64,000 bases of DNA from Kineosporia sp. NBRC 101731 (GCF_030269305.1 NZ_BSTC01000005.1:62001-126000), one strand, 5' to 3'; positions 15,666 to 25,241 are shown, numbered from the stretch's first letter. Notes: generated by a model not told the origin, from the letters alone. Program-made: numbers and translations.

Positions 15666-17627
15666 GTGAGCGCGGCCTGGGCACAGGTGCGCGACTGGCG
15701 GTCGAGTGACCTGGAGGGCGCGGCGGCGAAGCTGCGTGACATCGAGGATCAGCTGATCGACACGGGCGACGGGCTGAGCAAGGTGGCGCCGCCGAGCTGG
15801 AGCGGTACGGCCTCCGACGGAGCCCGTGAACAACTGGATCAGCTCAAGGAACTGCTCGAGGACCGGATCGCCGAGGTGGCCGCGGTGCGGCGGGGGCTGC
15901 TGGACGCGTCGGACGGGGTCGTGGACGTCGAGCGGGCGGTGAAGCAGGCCGAGCAGTTCGCCGCGGACAACGGCCTGGAGATCACCGCGACGAACGTGCA
16001 GGACGTGCGCGGGCTGACCATGTGTTACGCGACCGAGCACGACGAGGAACTGGCCCGCGACGCGCGCTCGCTCCTGGTGGACGAGTGCGCCGCGTACGTC
16101 GCGGAGGCGGTGCGCCGCGCCGGGGATGTCGATCAGGACCTGTCCCAGGTGCTGAACGGCCAGGTGATGAGCGGTGCGCTGGCCCGGTACGACTACCGGA
16201 GCCCGGACGACGCGGCGCTGCGCGGTGAGAACGCCGGCGTTGCCGACCTCTACGGCCAGCCGGCGAAAGACGCTAAGCCGGCGCAGAACAAAGCCTGGTG
16301 GGACAGTCTCACGGAGGCCGAGAAGGCGGAGATCCTCAAGGATCACCCGGACTGGATCAACAACCGCAACGGGCTGCCCGCCGACGTCCTCGATGCGGCC
16401 AACACCGCCCTGCTGCCGGTCTACCAGGAGCAGGTGAAGGATCAGCTCTGGTCGCTCAAGAACGAGCTCGCCGGGCTCGGTCCCGACGACGAGGACCGGA
16501 AGAAGGCCCTGGAGAAGGCGATCGGCGAGCTCGAGGACAAGCGTGACTCGCTGGACACGGTGGATCGTCTGGGGAAGCAGGACAATACGATGATCCTCGG
16601 CCTGGACATCAGCAACCAGCGGGCCCAGGCCATCATCTCTAACGGGAACCCCGACACCGCAGACCATGTCGGCGTCTTCACACCCGGCCTGACCTCGACC
16701 GTGCAGGATATGGACGGTTACGCCGAGGACATGCGAAAGATGCGGCTGGGTGCGGAGCGTTCCCTGAACCGCGACCCGGCGACCGCCGGCGAGGACGCCG
16801 CCATGGTGACCTGGCTGGGGTATCAGGCCCCGCAGATCTCGGCCGAGAGCCTGACCGACTTCGACGGTGACTCGGTGGCCATGGCCAACAGCGCCCGTAC
16901 CGGCGGCGACAGCCTGGCCGAGTTCTACCAGGGCATCAACATCAAGAACGACCATGCCGACATCACCGCGCTGGGGCACTCCTACGGTTCCACCACCACC
17001 GGGTACGCCCTGCAGCACGCCAACACCGGGGTGGACCGGGTGGCCTTCTTCGGCTCGCCGGGCCTGGGCGTCGACGACGTGAACGACCTGAAAGTTCCCT
17101 CGGGCAAGGTCTTCTACGAGGAGGCCAACTGGGACGGGGTCGGCGACCTGCAACGCTTCGGAAAAGACCCGAGCGAGATGGACGGGGTGGTGCAGCTGGA
17201 CACCAACGAGGTCCAGGACGCCCAGGAGGGCAAGCTCTCGGGCATCACGCTGCACACCTCGTACCTCAACGAGGGCACGACCAGCCAGCACAACCTCCAG
17301 TCGCTCGTCGCGGGTCAGGAAGACCGGGTCGTGGAGGGCGACCACAACGTCCCGCTCGGCGAGATCCTCCGGGACGGCGTGACCAACCCCCTGGGGCCCG
17401 GCGGCGAGATCGGCGAGCGCCTGGGCGAGAAGATCGGCGAGGAACTGGTAGAGGTAAAGGACTCGGCCGTGGACCTGGCCGAGGCCGGGGCGAAGAAGGT
17501 CGCCGAGGGGTTCTCCGACGTGGCCGCCGGGGCGGCGGAGAAGAGCTACGAGGTGCGTCAGGGCGTCGGCAGTATCTACGAGCAGCTCAAACGGGCTGCG
17601 ATGGGCGATCCGGGCGGTCTGCGGTGA
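15666..17627 (+). CDS. WXG100-like N-terminus fused to DUF1023 alpha/beta hydrolase
   Basis: 653 aa from GTG 15666, where the protein begins AAWAQVRDW as in related proteins; ATG 15627 extends the same frame. The N-terminal 110 residues are helical with SWSG near residue 40, the WXG hairpin of ESX-type proteins. The C-terminal half is a DUF1023 hydrolase with nucleophile motif GHSYGSTTTG near residue 437. A 9-codon leader frame (ATG ATG AAA...) ends in a TGA overlapping this GTG. The family is usually next to type VII secretion or lipoprotein genes; an LppA-like lipoprotein follows with overlapping stop/start. It likely acts at the envelope on an ester or lipid. Confidence 0.82.
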   Translation: MSAAWAQVRDWRSSDLEGAAAKLRDIEDQLIDTGDGLSKVAPPSWSGTASDGAREQLDQLKELLEDRIAEVAAVRRGLLDASDGVVDVERAVKQAEQFAADNGLEITATNVQDVRGLTMCYATEHDEELARDARSLLVDECAAYVAEAVRRAGDVDQDLSQVLNGQVMSGALARYDYRSPDDAALRGENAGVADLYGQPAKDAKPAQNKAWWDSLTEAEKAEILKDHPDWINNRNGLPADVLDAANTALLPVYQEQVKDQLWSLKNELAGLGPDDEDRKKALEKAIGELEDKRDSLDTVDRLGKQDNTMILGLDISNQRAQAIISNGNPDTADHVGVFTPGLTSTVQDMDGYAEDMRKMRLGAERSLNRDPATAGEDAAMVTWLGYQAPQISAESLTDFDGDSVAMANSARTGGDSLAEFYQGINIKNDHADITALGHSYGSTTTGYALQHANTGVDRVAFFGSPGLGVDDVNDLKVPSGKVFYEEANWDGVGDLQRFGKDPSEMDGVVQLDTNEVQDAQEGKLSGITLHTSYLNEGTTSQHNLQSLVAGQEDRVVEGDHNVPLGEILRDGVTNPLGPGGEIGERLGEKIGEELVEVKDSAVDLAEAGAKKVAEGFSDVAAGAAEKSYEVRQGVGSIYEQLKRAAMGDPGGLR

Positions 17628-18226
17628 GATTGATGAAGCGTGGGCCACGGGCTCGACGAACCGGCAGCGTCGTCGCTGCCCTGACCATCGCCCTGACAAC
17701 CGCCCTGGCCGTGGCCGGGTGTGGTGACGGAGGAGGAGAGAGCGTGAACGCGTCGATGTCGCAGGCGGACGCCGAGAAGGAACTGCAGTCGCGACCCTCG
17801 TACGAACAGGGCTCGAAGGACTACCTGGCCATGCTCGCCGAGATGCGCGGGGTCTTCGACGAGTTGGCTCCCGACCTGAAATGGACGCAGAAGGAGCCGG
17901 CCGAGGTCAGCTCCGGCATCTGTGCCCCGCCCTTCCAGAAGATCGAGGCAGCCGAATCGGGCACCTTCGAGGCCGGTTACGCGCAGGGAAGCACCCCGGA
18001 CGCGGCCTGGCCGGAGGCCAAGCAGAAGCTCATCGACATCGCCGCCCAGTACGGCTTCACCGTGGTCAACGAGCTGAGAGACGCCCCCCAGGACCGGGCC
18101 ATCACGATCAGCAACGGTCAGGACGCCACCGTGGAGTTCGGCGACTACGGCAACACCACGCTGGCCGTGAACGGATCGTGTCTGCTGCACGAGACCGCGA
18201 AACCGGGGAACAGCAGTGGTGGCTGA
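17624..18226 (+). CDS. LppA-like lipoprotein
   Basis: 200 aa from a GTG overlapping the hydrolase stop. A basic N-terminus, a hydrophobic stretch and the lipobox AVAGC near residue 33 indicate a lipid-anchored surface protein. The remaining 165 residues are soluble with two Cys (SGICAPPF and NGSCLL) that could pair. The fold resembles the mycobacterial LppA/LppB group, which often sits beside DUF1023 hydrolases. It is the second gene of a three-gene operon. Confidence 0.75.
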   Translation: MRLMKRGPRARRTGSVVAALTIALTTALAVAGCGDGGGESVNASMSQADAEKELQSRPSYEQGSKDYLAMLAEMRGVFDELAPDLKWTQKEPAEVSSGICAPPFQKIEAAESGTFEAGYAQGSTPDAAWPEAKQKLIDIAAQYGFTVVNELRDAPQDRAITISNGQDATVEFGDYGNTTLAVNGSCLLHETAKPGNSSGG

Positions 18227-18410
18227 CGACGGCCGGATCCCGGATCCACTGAACCCGTACCGGACCCCTCCACCGCAACCACCCGCGTCCTCCGGTGGCC
18301 CGCGTCCCTCGTGGGAAGCGATCAGCATCGTGACGGCCATCGTGCTGGTGACGGTGGTGGTCGTCGTGGGGCTGGTCGGCGGATTCGTCCTGCTCATGGG
18401 TTTCTGGTGA
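18216..18410 (+). CDS. Small Pro-rich single-pass membrane protein
   Basis: 64 aa from a GTG that overlaps the lipoprotein gene by 11 bp. The N-terminal 32 residues are Pro-rich (NPYRTPPPQPPASS), followed by one strong helix at about residues 36-62. It is third in the hydrolase-lipoprotein operon. Function unknown; it may anchor or assist the lipoprotein. Confidence 0.6.
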   Translation: MVADDGRIPDPLNPYRTPPPQPPASSGGPRPSWEAISIVTAIVLVTVVVVVGLVGGFVLLMGFW

Positions 18411-18469
18411 TGAACCGGGTCGGGTGAGACCCGATGCCCTGTCGATGCCCTGTCGATGCCGGTAGCGAT

Positions 18470-19402
18470 TCAGTGGTGCGCGCGATACCAGGCGATGGTC
18501 TGTTCCAGTGCCTCCTCGTGGCTCGTCACCGAGAACGAGGAGAAGGTGTGGACGAAGGCCGAGTGGTCGACGATCCACGGCCGGGTGCGCTGGTGGTCGA
18601 GTTCCGAGTACCCGCGAAGTCTCCGGTCGAACAGAGACATCGCGCGTGGGGTCAGTGCCGGTAGGCGGATGAACCGGCGTGGCGTACCGGCGATCTCGCC
18701 CGCCAGCGCGGCGAAGGCGGAGACCGCCAGGGTCGGGGCGGCGGGGGTGTGCCAGGCCCGGCCGTCGGCCCGTTCGTCGTCGCCCAGCACGATCAGCGCC
18801 CGCGCCGTGTCGGAGGAGAAGGCGAAGGTGTGGGGGAGTTCGCGGGGTGCGAACCACAGGGGGTTGCGGCCCCGCACCAGACGCTCGATGATCATCTCGT
18901 CCGGCAGCGAGGTCCGGGAATCGGGGCCGTAGTAGTCGCTACTGCGCCCGAGCGTGACCCGCGCCCGGCCCTGGGCGTGCGCGGCGAGCAGCGTGCGTCC
19001 CAGGCGGGACCGCAGCTTCTCCTTGGGGCCGACCGGCCGCTCGGGGGTCTGCTCGTCGAACGGCCCGTCGACCGGGCCGTAGCAGTACAGGTTGTCGGCG
19101 AACACCAGCTTGGCGCCGGTCTCCTCGGCGGCCGCGATCGCGTTGTCGACCATGGCCGGGAACAGGTCGACCCAGTCGGGATAGGGCACGTTGGTGGCCA
19201 GATGGATGACGGACGCATCCCGGCACGCGGCGATCGCGGCCGAGCGGTCCAGGAGATCGGCCCGGTGGTTCTCCACGCCGTCCGGAAGGCCGGCCCCGCT
19301 GCGGGTGACACCGCGCACCGGCCGGCCCTGCTCGACGAGCTGACGGGCGATCTCGGCGCCCAGTCCGCTGCCCGCCCCCAGCACCACCGTCGTCTCGGAC
19401 AT
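18470..19402 (-). CDS. NAD-dependent epimerase/dehydratase (extended SDR)
   Basis: 310 aa. The Rossmann glycine motif is GAGSGLG near residues 8-14. ADNLYCYG carries the active-site Tyr region, and SDYYGPDSRTS follows, as in atypical extended SDRs that act on NDP-sugars or related substrates. It is divergent from a TetR gene with a shared 90-bp control region containing a perfect palindrome, so it is probably the TetR target. Confidence 0.85.
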   Translation of the reverse strand: MSETTVVLGAGSGLGAEIARQLVEQGRPVRGVTRSGAGLPDGVENHRADLLDRSAAIAACRDASVIHLATNVPYPDWVDLFPAMVDNAIAAAEETGAKLVFADNLYCYGPVDGPFDEQTPERPVGPKEKLRSRLGRTLLAAHAQGRARVTLGRSSDYYGPDSRTSLPDEMIIERLVRGRNPLWFAPRELPHTFAFSSDTARALIVLGDDERADGRAWHTPAAPTLAVSAFAALAGEIAGTPRRFIRLPALTPRAMSLFDRRLRGYSELDHQRTRPWIVDHSAFVHTFSSFSVTSHEEALEQTIAWYRAHH

Positions 19403-19426
19403 GGCTCCTCCTCGGCCGTGAACACA

Positions 19427-19442
19427 TCTAACAAAAGTTAGA
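19427..19442. promoter_or_regulatory. TetR operator palindrome between epimerase and TetR genes
   Basis: TCTAACAAAAGTTAGA is a perfect 6-4-6 inverted repeat, 25 bp from the epimerase start and 50 bp from the TetR start. A looser copy (GTTAC-GAAA-GTAC) lies at 19447-19459. Confidence 0.6.
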
Positions 19443-19492
19443 CCCTGTTACGAAAGTACACTGTCATCACGAGCAAGGGGAAGGGTCCATCG

Positions 19493-20104
19493 ATGACGGG
19501 GTCACCGGGCAACCGGCGCGAGCGCTACCGCCGTGAGGGAACGGACGAGATCAAGCGGCTGGCCATGCTGCAACTCGCCGAGTCCGGGTCGGCGGGCATC
19601 TCGCTGAGTGCCATCGCCCGGCAGATGGGGATGACCGGGCCGGCGCTGTACCGCTACTTCGCCAACCGCGACGCCCTGCTCACCGCCCTGATCCGGGACG
19701 GCTACGCCGACCTGGCGCAGGCCATCGAGCAGGCGGCCACCAGCGGCGCCGCCCTGCCACCGGACCGGCGGCTACGGCAGATGGCCGAGGCCTTCCGGGC
19801 CTGGGCGCTCGCCGATCCGCATCGCTACCTGCTGCTGTTCGGCACGCCGGTGCCCGGCTACCAGGCGCCGATGGACACGTTCGAGACGGCCTTCGGCACT
19901 CTGACGGTGCTCTCCACGGTCGCTGCCGAACTGCTGGGGTCCACCGAGGGCGGGGCCCCGCTCCGCCTGGCGACCGTGCTCTGGACGCGCATGCACGGCG
20001 TGGTCAGCCTGGAGGTCGCCGGTCAGTTCGCGCACCTCGACCTGGACCCGGGGGAGTTCTTCTCCGAGGAGGTGGAAAGTGCTGTCGCGCAGGCCGGTCG
20101 GTGA
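19493..20104 (+). CDS. TetR/AcrR-family regulator
   Basis: 203 aa. The HTH is ISLSAIARQMGMTGPALYRY near residues 42-61. The C-terminal domain (WTRMHGVVSLEVAGQF) is of the TetR_C_13/WHG type common in actinobacteria. It is divergent from the epimerase gene and probably represses it through the palindrome at 19427-19442. Confidence 0.88.
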   Translation: MTGSPGNRRERYRREGTDEIKRLAMLQLAESGSAGISLSAIARQMGMTGPALYRYFANRDALLTALIRDGYADLAQAIEQAATSGAALPPDRRLRQMAEAFRAWALADPHRYLLLFGTPVPGYQAPMDTFETAFGTLTVLSTVAAELLGSTEGGAPLRLATVLWTRMHGVVSLEVAGQFAHLDLDPGEFFSEEVESAVAQAGR

Positions 20105-20186
20105 ACGGTTGCGCTCACGTCACAGGCTGTAGATGAGCCCCTTCGCTCCCGCACCTGAGCGTCGGCGTCTGAGATCGCTCATCTGT

Positions 20187-20684
20187 TCAGTCGTCGCCGG
20201 TGACCAGCCGGTGTAAACGCACGGCGGTGATGCCCTCGGCCAGGGCCGGGCTCTTCAGCACGTAGGCCTGCTGGGGCACGATCCGGTAGCCCAGCTCGGC
20301 CACGGCGTGGTCGGCCTCGGCCCGGTCGCGGGTGTAGAAGTGGGCGCGTGCTCTCCTGTTCCAGAGTCGGTACAGCGCAACCGCATCGGGCGGAGCAGAC
20401 TTCGGGCTGCTCGCCCGGAAGACCCACAGTGAGTCCAGCCGCACCTCGTCGATGTACCTCGCCCGCCCGAGCAGCTGCGTGGCCTCGGCCCGGTCGACCG
20501 TGTAGATCTGGTCGCCGGTCCGGCGGTGGCGCAGCCGGTAGAGCGGTGTGGTGCGGATACCGACGTGGAGCACTGGCCGGCTGAACACGAACATGCTTGC
20601 GGACGAGTCGGTCTCGTCGCGGTAGCCCTGGTCCAGCCGGGCCCGTTTCTCCGCCGGGTCGGTCGTGTAGAAGTGTGTCTGCAT
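20187..20684 (-). CDS. DUF5648 beta-repeat protein, cytoplasmic form
   Basis: 165 aa from ATG 20684 with GAGG 5 nt upstream. It contains about three DUF5648-type repeats, each with a HFYT/QIYT and a PLYRL/ALYRLWN motif. No signal peptide is present at the chosen start. It follows a Tat-exported paralog by 20 bp in one operon. The family is often fused to peptidases or cell-wall enzymes; its role is unknown. Confidence 0.7.
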   Translation of the reverse strand: MQTHFYTTDPAEKRARLDQGYRDETDSSASMFVFSRPVLHVGIRTTPLYRLRHRRTGDQIYTVDRAEATQLLGRARYIDEVRLDSLWVFRASSPKSAPPDAVALYRLWNRRARAHFYTRDRAEADHAVAELGYRIVPQQAYVLKSPALAEGITAVRLHRLVTGDD

Positions 20685-20704
20685 CGGAGCCTCGGAAGGG
20701 TCGG

Positions 20705-21232
20705 TCAGCGCCGGCGGCGCAGCGGCGGGAGCGGGACGGTGACGGCATGCGGGGAGTCCGGGGCGGAACGGGGGACGTACGGGGCCGGGTACTCGGCCTG
20801 GAGTTCGTAGCGCTCCCGCTGGGCGGTGCGGGCCAGCGATTCGCTCGTCGTGGAGAAGTGCGCCCGCAGGCGGGGATTCCACAGGCGAAGGAGCTGGTCG
20901 GAGTCCGGGGGAGCGAGCGCGGGGTCGGTCACCGAGTAGACCCAGGCGGGATGTTCGTCCGACTCGTCGGTGTATCCGGCGGGGACCAACTCGGCGGCGC
21001 TGGTCGTGTAGAAGATGTCGCCCGTGGCCAGGCTGTGCAGTCGGCGCAGGCGCACGGTGCGGTTGCCCGCGAAGTACACCGACTGCGAGAACGCCCAGAT
21101 CGGTCCGGTCGCTCCTTCGGGTGGTGCCGCCTCGCCGGGTCGCGCGCTACCGGCGAGCGCGGCTCCCGCGAGCCCGAGCTGGATCACCCCTCGTCGGGAC
21201 AACGGCGATCTGAGCGCATCGGGCACAGGCAT
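20705..21232 (-). CDS. DUF5648 beta-repeat protein with Tat signal
   Basis: 175 aa. The N-terminus has SRRGVIQLGLAGAALAG and a cleavage-like ASARPGEA region, a twin-arginine signal. Repeats carry TVRLRRLHS, DIFYTTS, LLRLWNPRLRAHFSTT. It is the upstream gene of a tandem paralogous pair; the second copy lacks a signal. Confidence 0.75.
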   Translation of the reverse strand: MPVPDALRSPLSRRGVIQLGLAGAALAGSARPGEAAPPEGATGPIWAFSQSVYFAGNRTVRLRRLHSLATGDIFYTTSAAELVPAGYTDESDEHPAWVYSVTDPALAPPDSDQLLRLWNPRLRAHFSTTSESLARTAQRERYELQAEYPAPYVPRSAPDSPHAVTVPLPPLRRRR

Positions 21233-21384
21233 GCTTCCCCCACATCACTGGATCCAGGGACGAGGCTCTCACCTACTTGCCAGTCCATCGAATGCCACGC
21301 CCTGGCCCCCACCGCCTCTTCGCCTGATCACGAACCGGAGGGGGAGGGGGCGCCGCTGATGGGGTGATTCTCGCGCCGGGGCTG

Positions 21385-22200
21385 CTACTCGACGATCATG
21401 GCCGTACCGATCTGCCGGAATCCCAGGCGCCGGTAGATGCGCGCCACGTCTTCGTCGGCGGCGGAGAGGAAGACCGTCCCGATCCCGCGTTCGGTGGCAT
21501 CGGCCACCAGTGCTGAGGTGACGGCCGCGCCGTGTCCTTCGCGGCGTCGCGAGGGCAGGGTGCCGACCCCGACGATCTCGGTGACGCCGTCGAGGGGGTT
21601 GTGCTGGCCCGCGGCGACGGCGGTGCCGGTCTCCTCGTCCACTGCTGTGAAAACTGTTGCTTGTTTTCGGATTCGCATCCGGGAGTGCTCTACCGTGCCG
21701 TCGGCCTCGGCCTTCGCGCTCTCTTCGAGGAGCTCGGGCAGGCCGGCCGTGCCACCGGCGAAGGCCAGTCGCTGGGCGGCGATCGCGGAGGGCAGTACCG
21801 TGCTGTCGGCGTCCAGTACCCGTGCGACTGGAAGTGGCGATGTCCCGGTCCCGGTCCCGGCCCCGGCCTCGGCGAGCACCAGGAGTGGGCACTGAGTGAT
21901 GTGCAGGCCCGCGGCCTCGACGACGGACCTCAGACCGGGGGCGTTCTCCGCCACCCACTCGAAAGTCTCGGCCAGGCCGAGTTCACGCTGGCGGGCCTGC
22001 ACGGCGCGGACATGTTCCACCGTCACGGTTTCCCGGCTGCCGACCGTGGGGCGGGCGTAGAAGGGGAAACCACCGGCCGCCTGGCGCACGAACAAGGTGA
22101 GCGGACCGAAATCCTCGGTGCGGGCGCTCATTCGCGGCACAGCGTCGTAGTACCGCTCCAGCTCCTGGAGCTGCTGCCGGACATTCATCGATGTGGTCAT
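21385..22200 (-). CDS. GNAT-family N-acetyltransferase
   Basis: 271 aa from ATG 22200; the frame is open to 22368 but the extra part looks non-coding. The N-terminal half is a divergent GNAT-like domain. The C-terminal half has VGTLPSRRREGHGAAVTSAL, the acetyl-CoA loop, and ARIYRRLGFRQIG. Two-domain GNATs of this kind are common in actinobacteria; the substrate is unknown. It is divergent from the symporter gene. Confidence 0.82.
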   Translation of the reverse strand: MTTSMNVRQQLQELERYYDAVPRMSARTEDFGPLTLFVRQAAGGFPFYARPTVGSRETVTVEHVRAVQARQRELGLAETFEWVAENAPGLRSVVEAAGLHITQCPLLVLAEAGAGTGTGTSPLPVARVLDADSTVLPSAIAAQRLAFAGGTAGLPELLEESAKAEADGTVEHSRMRIRKQATVFTAVDEETGTAVAAGQHNPLDGVTEIVGVGTLPSRRREGHGAAVTSALVADATERGIGTVFLSAADEDVARIYRRLGFRQIGTAMIVE

Positions 22201-22455
22201 CCTGTTCTGCGGTTTCTGCGATTCTTCGGGTCGCAGTCTGGCATCTTCGGCCGTGAGGTCCCCTGCCTCCCCGGAACGGTCCGCATGGATCACGAACGGG
22301 CCCGGAAAAACGTTCGTGGCCACCGCGCCAGGGCAGGTGAGCTCGCCGGTTAACGAGATTGTGCGCATCCGGGTCGTCTGCGCGTAACTCGGGCCGGGTT
22401 ATCTGTCGGTTGATCGAAAGTCGCCCGTCAGATCCGCCTGACCGAGGAGTTGCCC

Positions 22456-23943
22456 GTGATCACCGCTGGTGTCGGACTGTCCGTGCTCATCGTGCTGGTC
22501 GTCGGCATAGCCGTGGCCCGCAAGGTCGACGGCGACAGCGCCAACTATCTCGTGGCCGGGCGCCAGCTCGGGGTGCCCCTGGTCGCGGTCGCCCTGACCA
22601 CGGCCGCCGTCGACAGCAACGCGACGGTCGGGAACACGGACCTCAGTGCGACGTACGGGTTCTGGGCCGGGGCCTCGCTCGCGCTGGGTCTTGCGGTCTG
22701 CCTGCTGCTGGCCGGGTTGTTCCTGGCCCGGCCGATGAACCAGATGGGGCTCTTCACCCTCGGCGACTTCTTCGCGCGGCGCTACAACCGGCCCGTCGAG
22801 GTGGTGTCGTCGGTGCTCATGGTTTTCGCCTTCACCATCCTGCTCGCGGGCAACCTGGTGGCGATGGGCTTTCTCATGGAGACCTTCACCAGCATGTCGT
22901 ACGACGCCGGCGTGGTGCTGGCCGTGTGCCTGGTGCTGGCCTACACGATCGGTGGTGGGCTGTTCTCCGACGCCTACACGGCCGTGATCCAGGCCGTCAT
23001 CACCGGGATCGCCACCGTCGTGCTCTTCGTCTGGGTCGCGAACGAGTACGGCATCGCGATTCCCGACGGGCTCGGGCCCTTCGATCTCGGTCAGCTCACC
23101 GACACCGGCCAGGGAGCGGCCGTGAACTGGGCCACCCTGATCTCCCTGGGCATCGGCGACCTCGTGGCCATCGACTTCATGCAGCGTATCTTCGCGGCGA
23201 AAAGCCCGGCCGCGGCGCAGAAGGCGTGCTTCATCGGGGCCGGCGCGACGGCCGTCGTCGGTGTGCTGTGGTCGCTCATCGCCCTGACCTCGGTCTCGGC
23301 GCTCGGCCTGACCAGCGAGAACGGCCCGATCATCTACCAGTTGCTCGACCATCACGCCCCCGTGATCCTGGCGATCCTGTCGCTGTCGGGCATCGTCGCG
23401 GCGTCGTTCTCCACGGCCTCGGGCGCCATCCTGGCCACGTCGGCCGTGGCCGTGCGGAACATCGCCGGAGTGCGCCGCGAGGTCGCTCCCGGCCACCACG
23501 ACCCGCTGCTGCGCTGGACCCGCGTGGCCATGCTCCCCGTCGTCGCCGTGGCCGTCGTCCTCGCGATCCGGGTGAGTCAGACCGGCATCCTGCTGACCCT
23601 GGCCTTCGACCTGATGCTCGCCTGTCTGGCCGGGCCCTTCCTGCTGGGCCTGTTCTGGAAGCGCTCCACCTCGACCGCGGCGCTGGTCGCCGCCGGTGTC
23701 GGCCTCGCCGTGCGGCTGGTACTGCTGGCCCTGGTGCCAACTCTCTACGGCGTCCCCAATGACCTCTTCTATATCGACAACACCATGGTGGACGCTGGTC
23801 TCGACGGCTGGGCGACCTTGGTCGCCGCTTCGGTGAGCCTGGTGGCGTTCGTGGTGACCTCGCTGCTCACGAGCTCGCAGCCCGACGAGGAGATCGACCT
23901 GCGCACCCTGCCCGCAGGGGAGATGTCCGTGTCGGGTGGCTGA
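22456..23943 (+). CDS. Sodium:solute symporter (SSS family)
   Basis: 495 aa from GTG 22456, placed 7 nt after GAGGAG. About 13 membrane helices are visible. NYLVAGRQLG near residue 33 and the GLFTLGDFFARRYNR segment are family signatures, as is the long helix with SGIVAASFSTASGAILATS, the Na+-site region. It imports a small organic solute with Na+; the substrate is not deducible. It stands alone between two unrelated genes. Confidence 0.88.
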   Translation: MITAGVGLSVLIVLVVGIAVARKVDGDSANYLVAGRQLGVPLVAVALTTAAVDSNATVGNTDLSATYGFWAGASLALGLAVCLLLAGLFLARPMNQMGLFTLGDFFARRYNRPVEVVSSVLMVFAFTILLAGNLVAMGFLMETFTSMSYDAGVVLAVCLVLAYTIGGGLFSDAYTAVIQAVITGIATVVLFVWVANEYGIAIPDGLGPFDLGQLTDTGQGAAVNWATLISLGIGDLVAIDFMQRIFAAKSPAAAQKACFIGAGATAVVGVLWSLIALTSVSALGLTSENGPIIYQLLDHHAPVILAILSLSGIVAASFSTASGAILATSAVAVRNIAGVRREVAPGHHDPLLRWTRVAMLPVVAVAVVLAIRVSQTGILLTLAFDLMLACLAGPFLLGLFWKRSTSTAALVAAGVGLAVRLVLLALVPTLYGVPNDLFYIDNTMVDAGLDGWATLVAASVSLVAFVVTSLLTSSQPDEEIDLRTLPAGEMSVSGG

Positions 23944-23960
23944 CCCCCGGGTGCCCGGTC

Positions 23961-25220
23961 TCAGGCGTGGGCCTCGCCGGCCTGCCAGAGGGCGCTGACC
24001 GGAACGGCTCGCATCTTCTCCCCGAAGGGCAGTGTCGCGGTGCCGGTGTAGAGCACGACACCGGTGACGAAATCGTCGCCGAGTCGCTCGGCCAACCGGC
24101 GTAGACCGCGGAAGTCGTCGGTTCTCACGGTCGAGGCCGCCTTCACCTCGATGCCGACGACCTGACCGGAACGACTCTCCAGCACCGCATCGACCTCGTA
24201 CTTGCTGTGGTCGCGGTAGTGGAAGAGGTTGACTGCCCGGTCGGACCAGGTGAGTTGCCGCGAGAGTTCCGACAGTACGAAGGATTCCAGGAGAGATCCG
24301 AACGGGGAGTCCGGACGCAGCAATGATCTCGCATCGGCGGCGATCTCGTTGGCGGCGATCCCGGAGTCGACAAAAATCAGCTTGGGCGTGCTCGTCGCGC
24401 GGGTACCGAGGTTACGTGACCAGCCCGGGACCCGCTTGATCAGGAAGATCTCCTCGAGCGCCTGGAGATAGCGGGCAATGGTCGGCCTGGTGATCCCCAG
24501 CTCGGACGCCAGAGAGCCCGGCACGATGAGGGTCGCTGATCGGGCGGCCAGGAGACGGACCATCTGCCGGAGAGCACCCTTGTGCTGGATCTCCGAGAGC
24601 TGACGGATATCGCGGTCGATGAGTGATTGGACGTAGGCGTCGAGGAAGCGTTCCCGGCGTCGGTTGTTCTCCCGGGCGGTGGCCTCCGGGAGGCCACCGC
24701 GCACGATCCTCGCGGCGTAGTCGGCCCGGGTGATGCTCGACTCGTGATGCAGATCAGGGCCGAGCTCGAAGATCGCGTCGACGAAGCCGTCCGGCTCACC
24801 GTTCAGCTCTCCCTGCGACAGCGGCCACAGCTCGACCGTCTCCATCCGGCCCGGAAGGGCGTCCGGGGCGTCGAGCATGCCGAACAGCTGCGAGGAGCCT
24901 GTGAGGAGGTACCGGCCAGGTCGAGGATCCTCGTCCACGGAGGCCTTGATGGCCAGCAACAGACTCGGAACGCGCTGGATCTCATCGATGACCAGAAGCT
25001 CGGAGAAGTCGACGAACCCGACCGGATCGGTGATGGCTGCCGCTCGTTCCTGCTCCCGGTCCAGGTCACGGCGCACCGCATCACGGTCTGCGGCGACGAC
25101 CCGTACCAGCGTGCTCTTGCCGGCCTGGCGGGCTCCACCGACCAGCACGACGCGCGTGTCCGCCAGGGCCGCCGCGACCTGCCGGGCGGCGTGACGGGGA
25201 ATCCAATCAGGGTTGGGCAC
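23961..25220 (-). CDS. AAA_14 ATPase with DUF4143 C-terminal domain
   Basis: 419 aa. Walker A is GGARQAGKST (28-37), Walker B is LLVIDEIQ (76-83), and LLTGSSQL is sensor 1. The central part has a winged-helix look (LASELGITRPTIARYLQALE), and the C-terminus has a PD-(D/E)XK-like strand-loop-strand: YEVDAVLE then GIEVKAAS. These ATPases are widespread, often horizontally mobile, and of unknown function. The start lies 22 bp from a set of phased direct repeats that may control it. Confidence 0.88.
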   Translation of the reverse strand: MPNPDWIPRHAARQVAAALADTRVVLVGGARQAGKSTLVRVVAADRDAVRRDLDREQERAAAITDPVGFVDFSELLVIDEIQRVPSLLLAIKASVDEDPRPGRYLLTGSSQLFGMLDAPDALPGRMETVELWPLSQGELNGEPDGFVDAIFELGPDLHHESSITRADYAARIVRGGLPEATARENNRRRERFLDAYVQSLIDRDIRQLSEIQHKGALRQMVRLLAARSATLIVPGSLASELGITRPTIARYLQALEEIFLIKRVPGWSRNLGTRATSTPKLIFVDSGIAANEIAADARSLLRPDSPFGSLLESFVLSELSRQLTWSDRAVNLFHYRDHSKYEVDAVLESRSGQVVGIEVKAASTVRTDDFRGLRRLAERLGDDFVTGVVLYTGTATLPFGEKMRAVPVSALWQAGEAHA

Positions 25221-25241
25221 GTTCGGATGCTACCCCCAGAT

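Noticed and set aside
15399-17699. 766-codon minus-strand open frame opposite the DUF1023 hydrolase
   Set aside because: It is a GC-skew shadow with His/Arg/Val-rich, unnatural composition; the plus strand has clear WXG and GHSYG motifs. Only its last 28 codons look protein-like and are listed separately.
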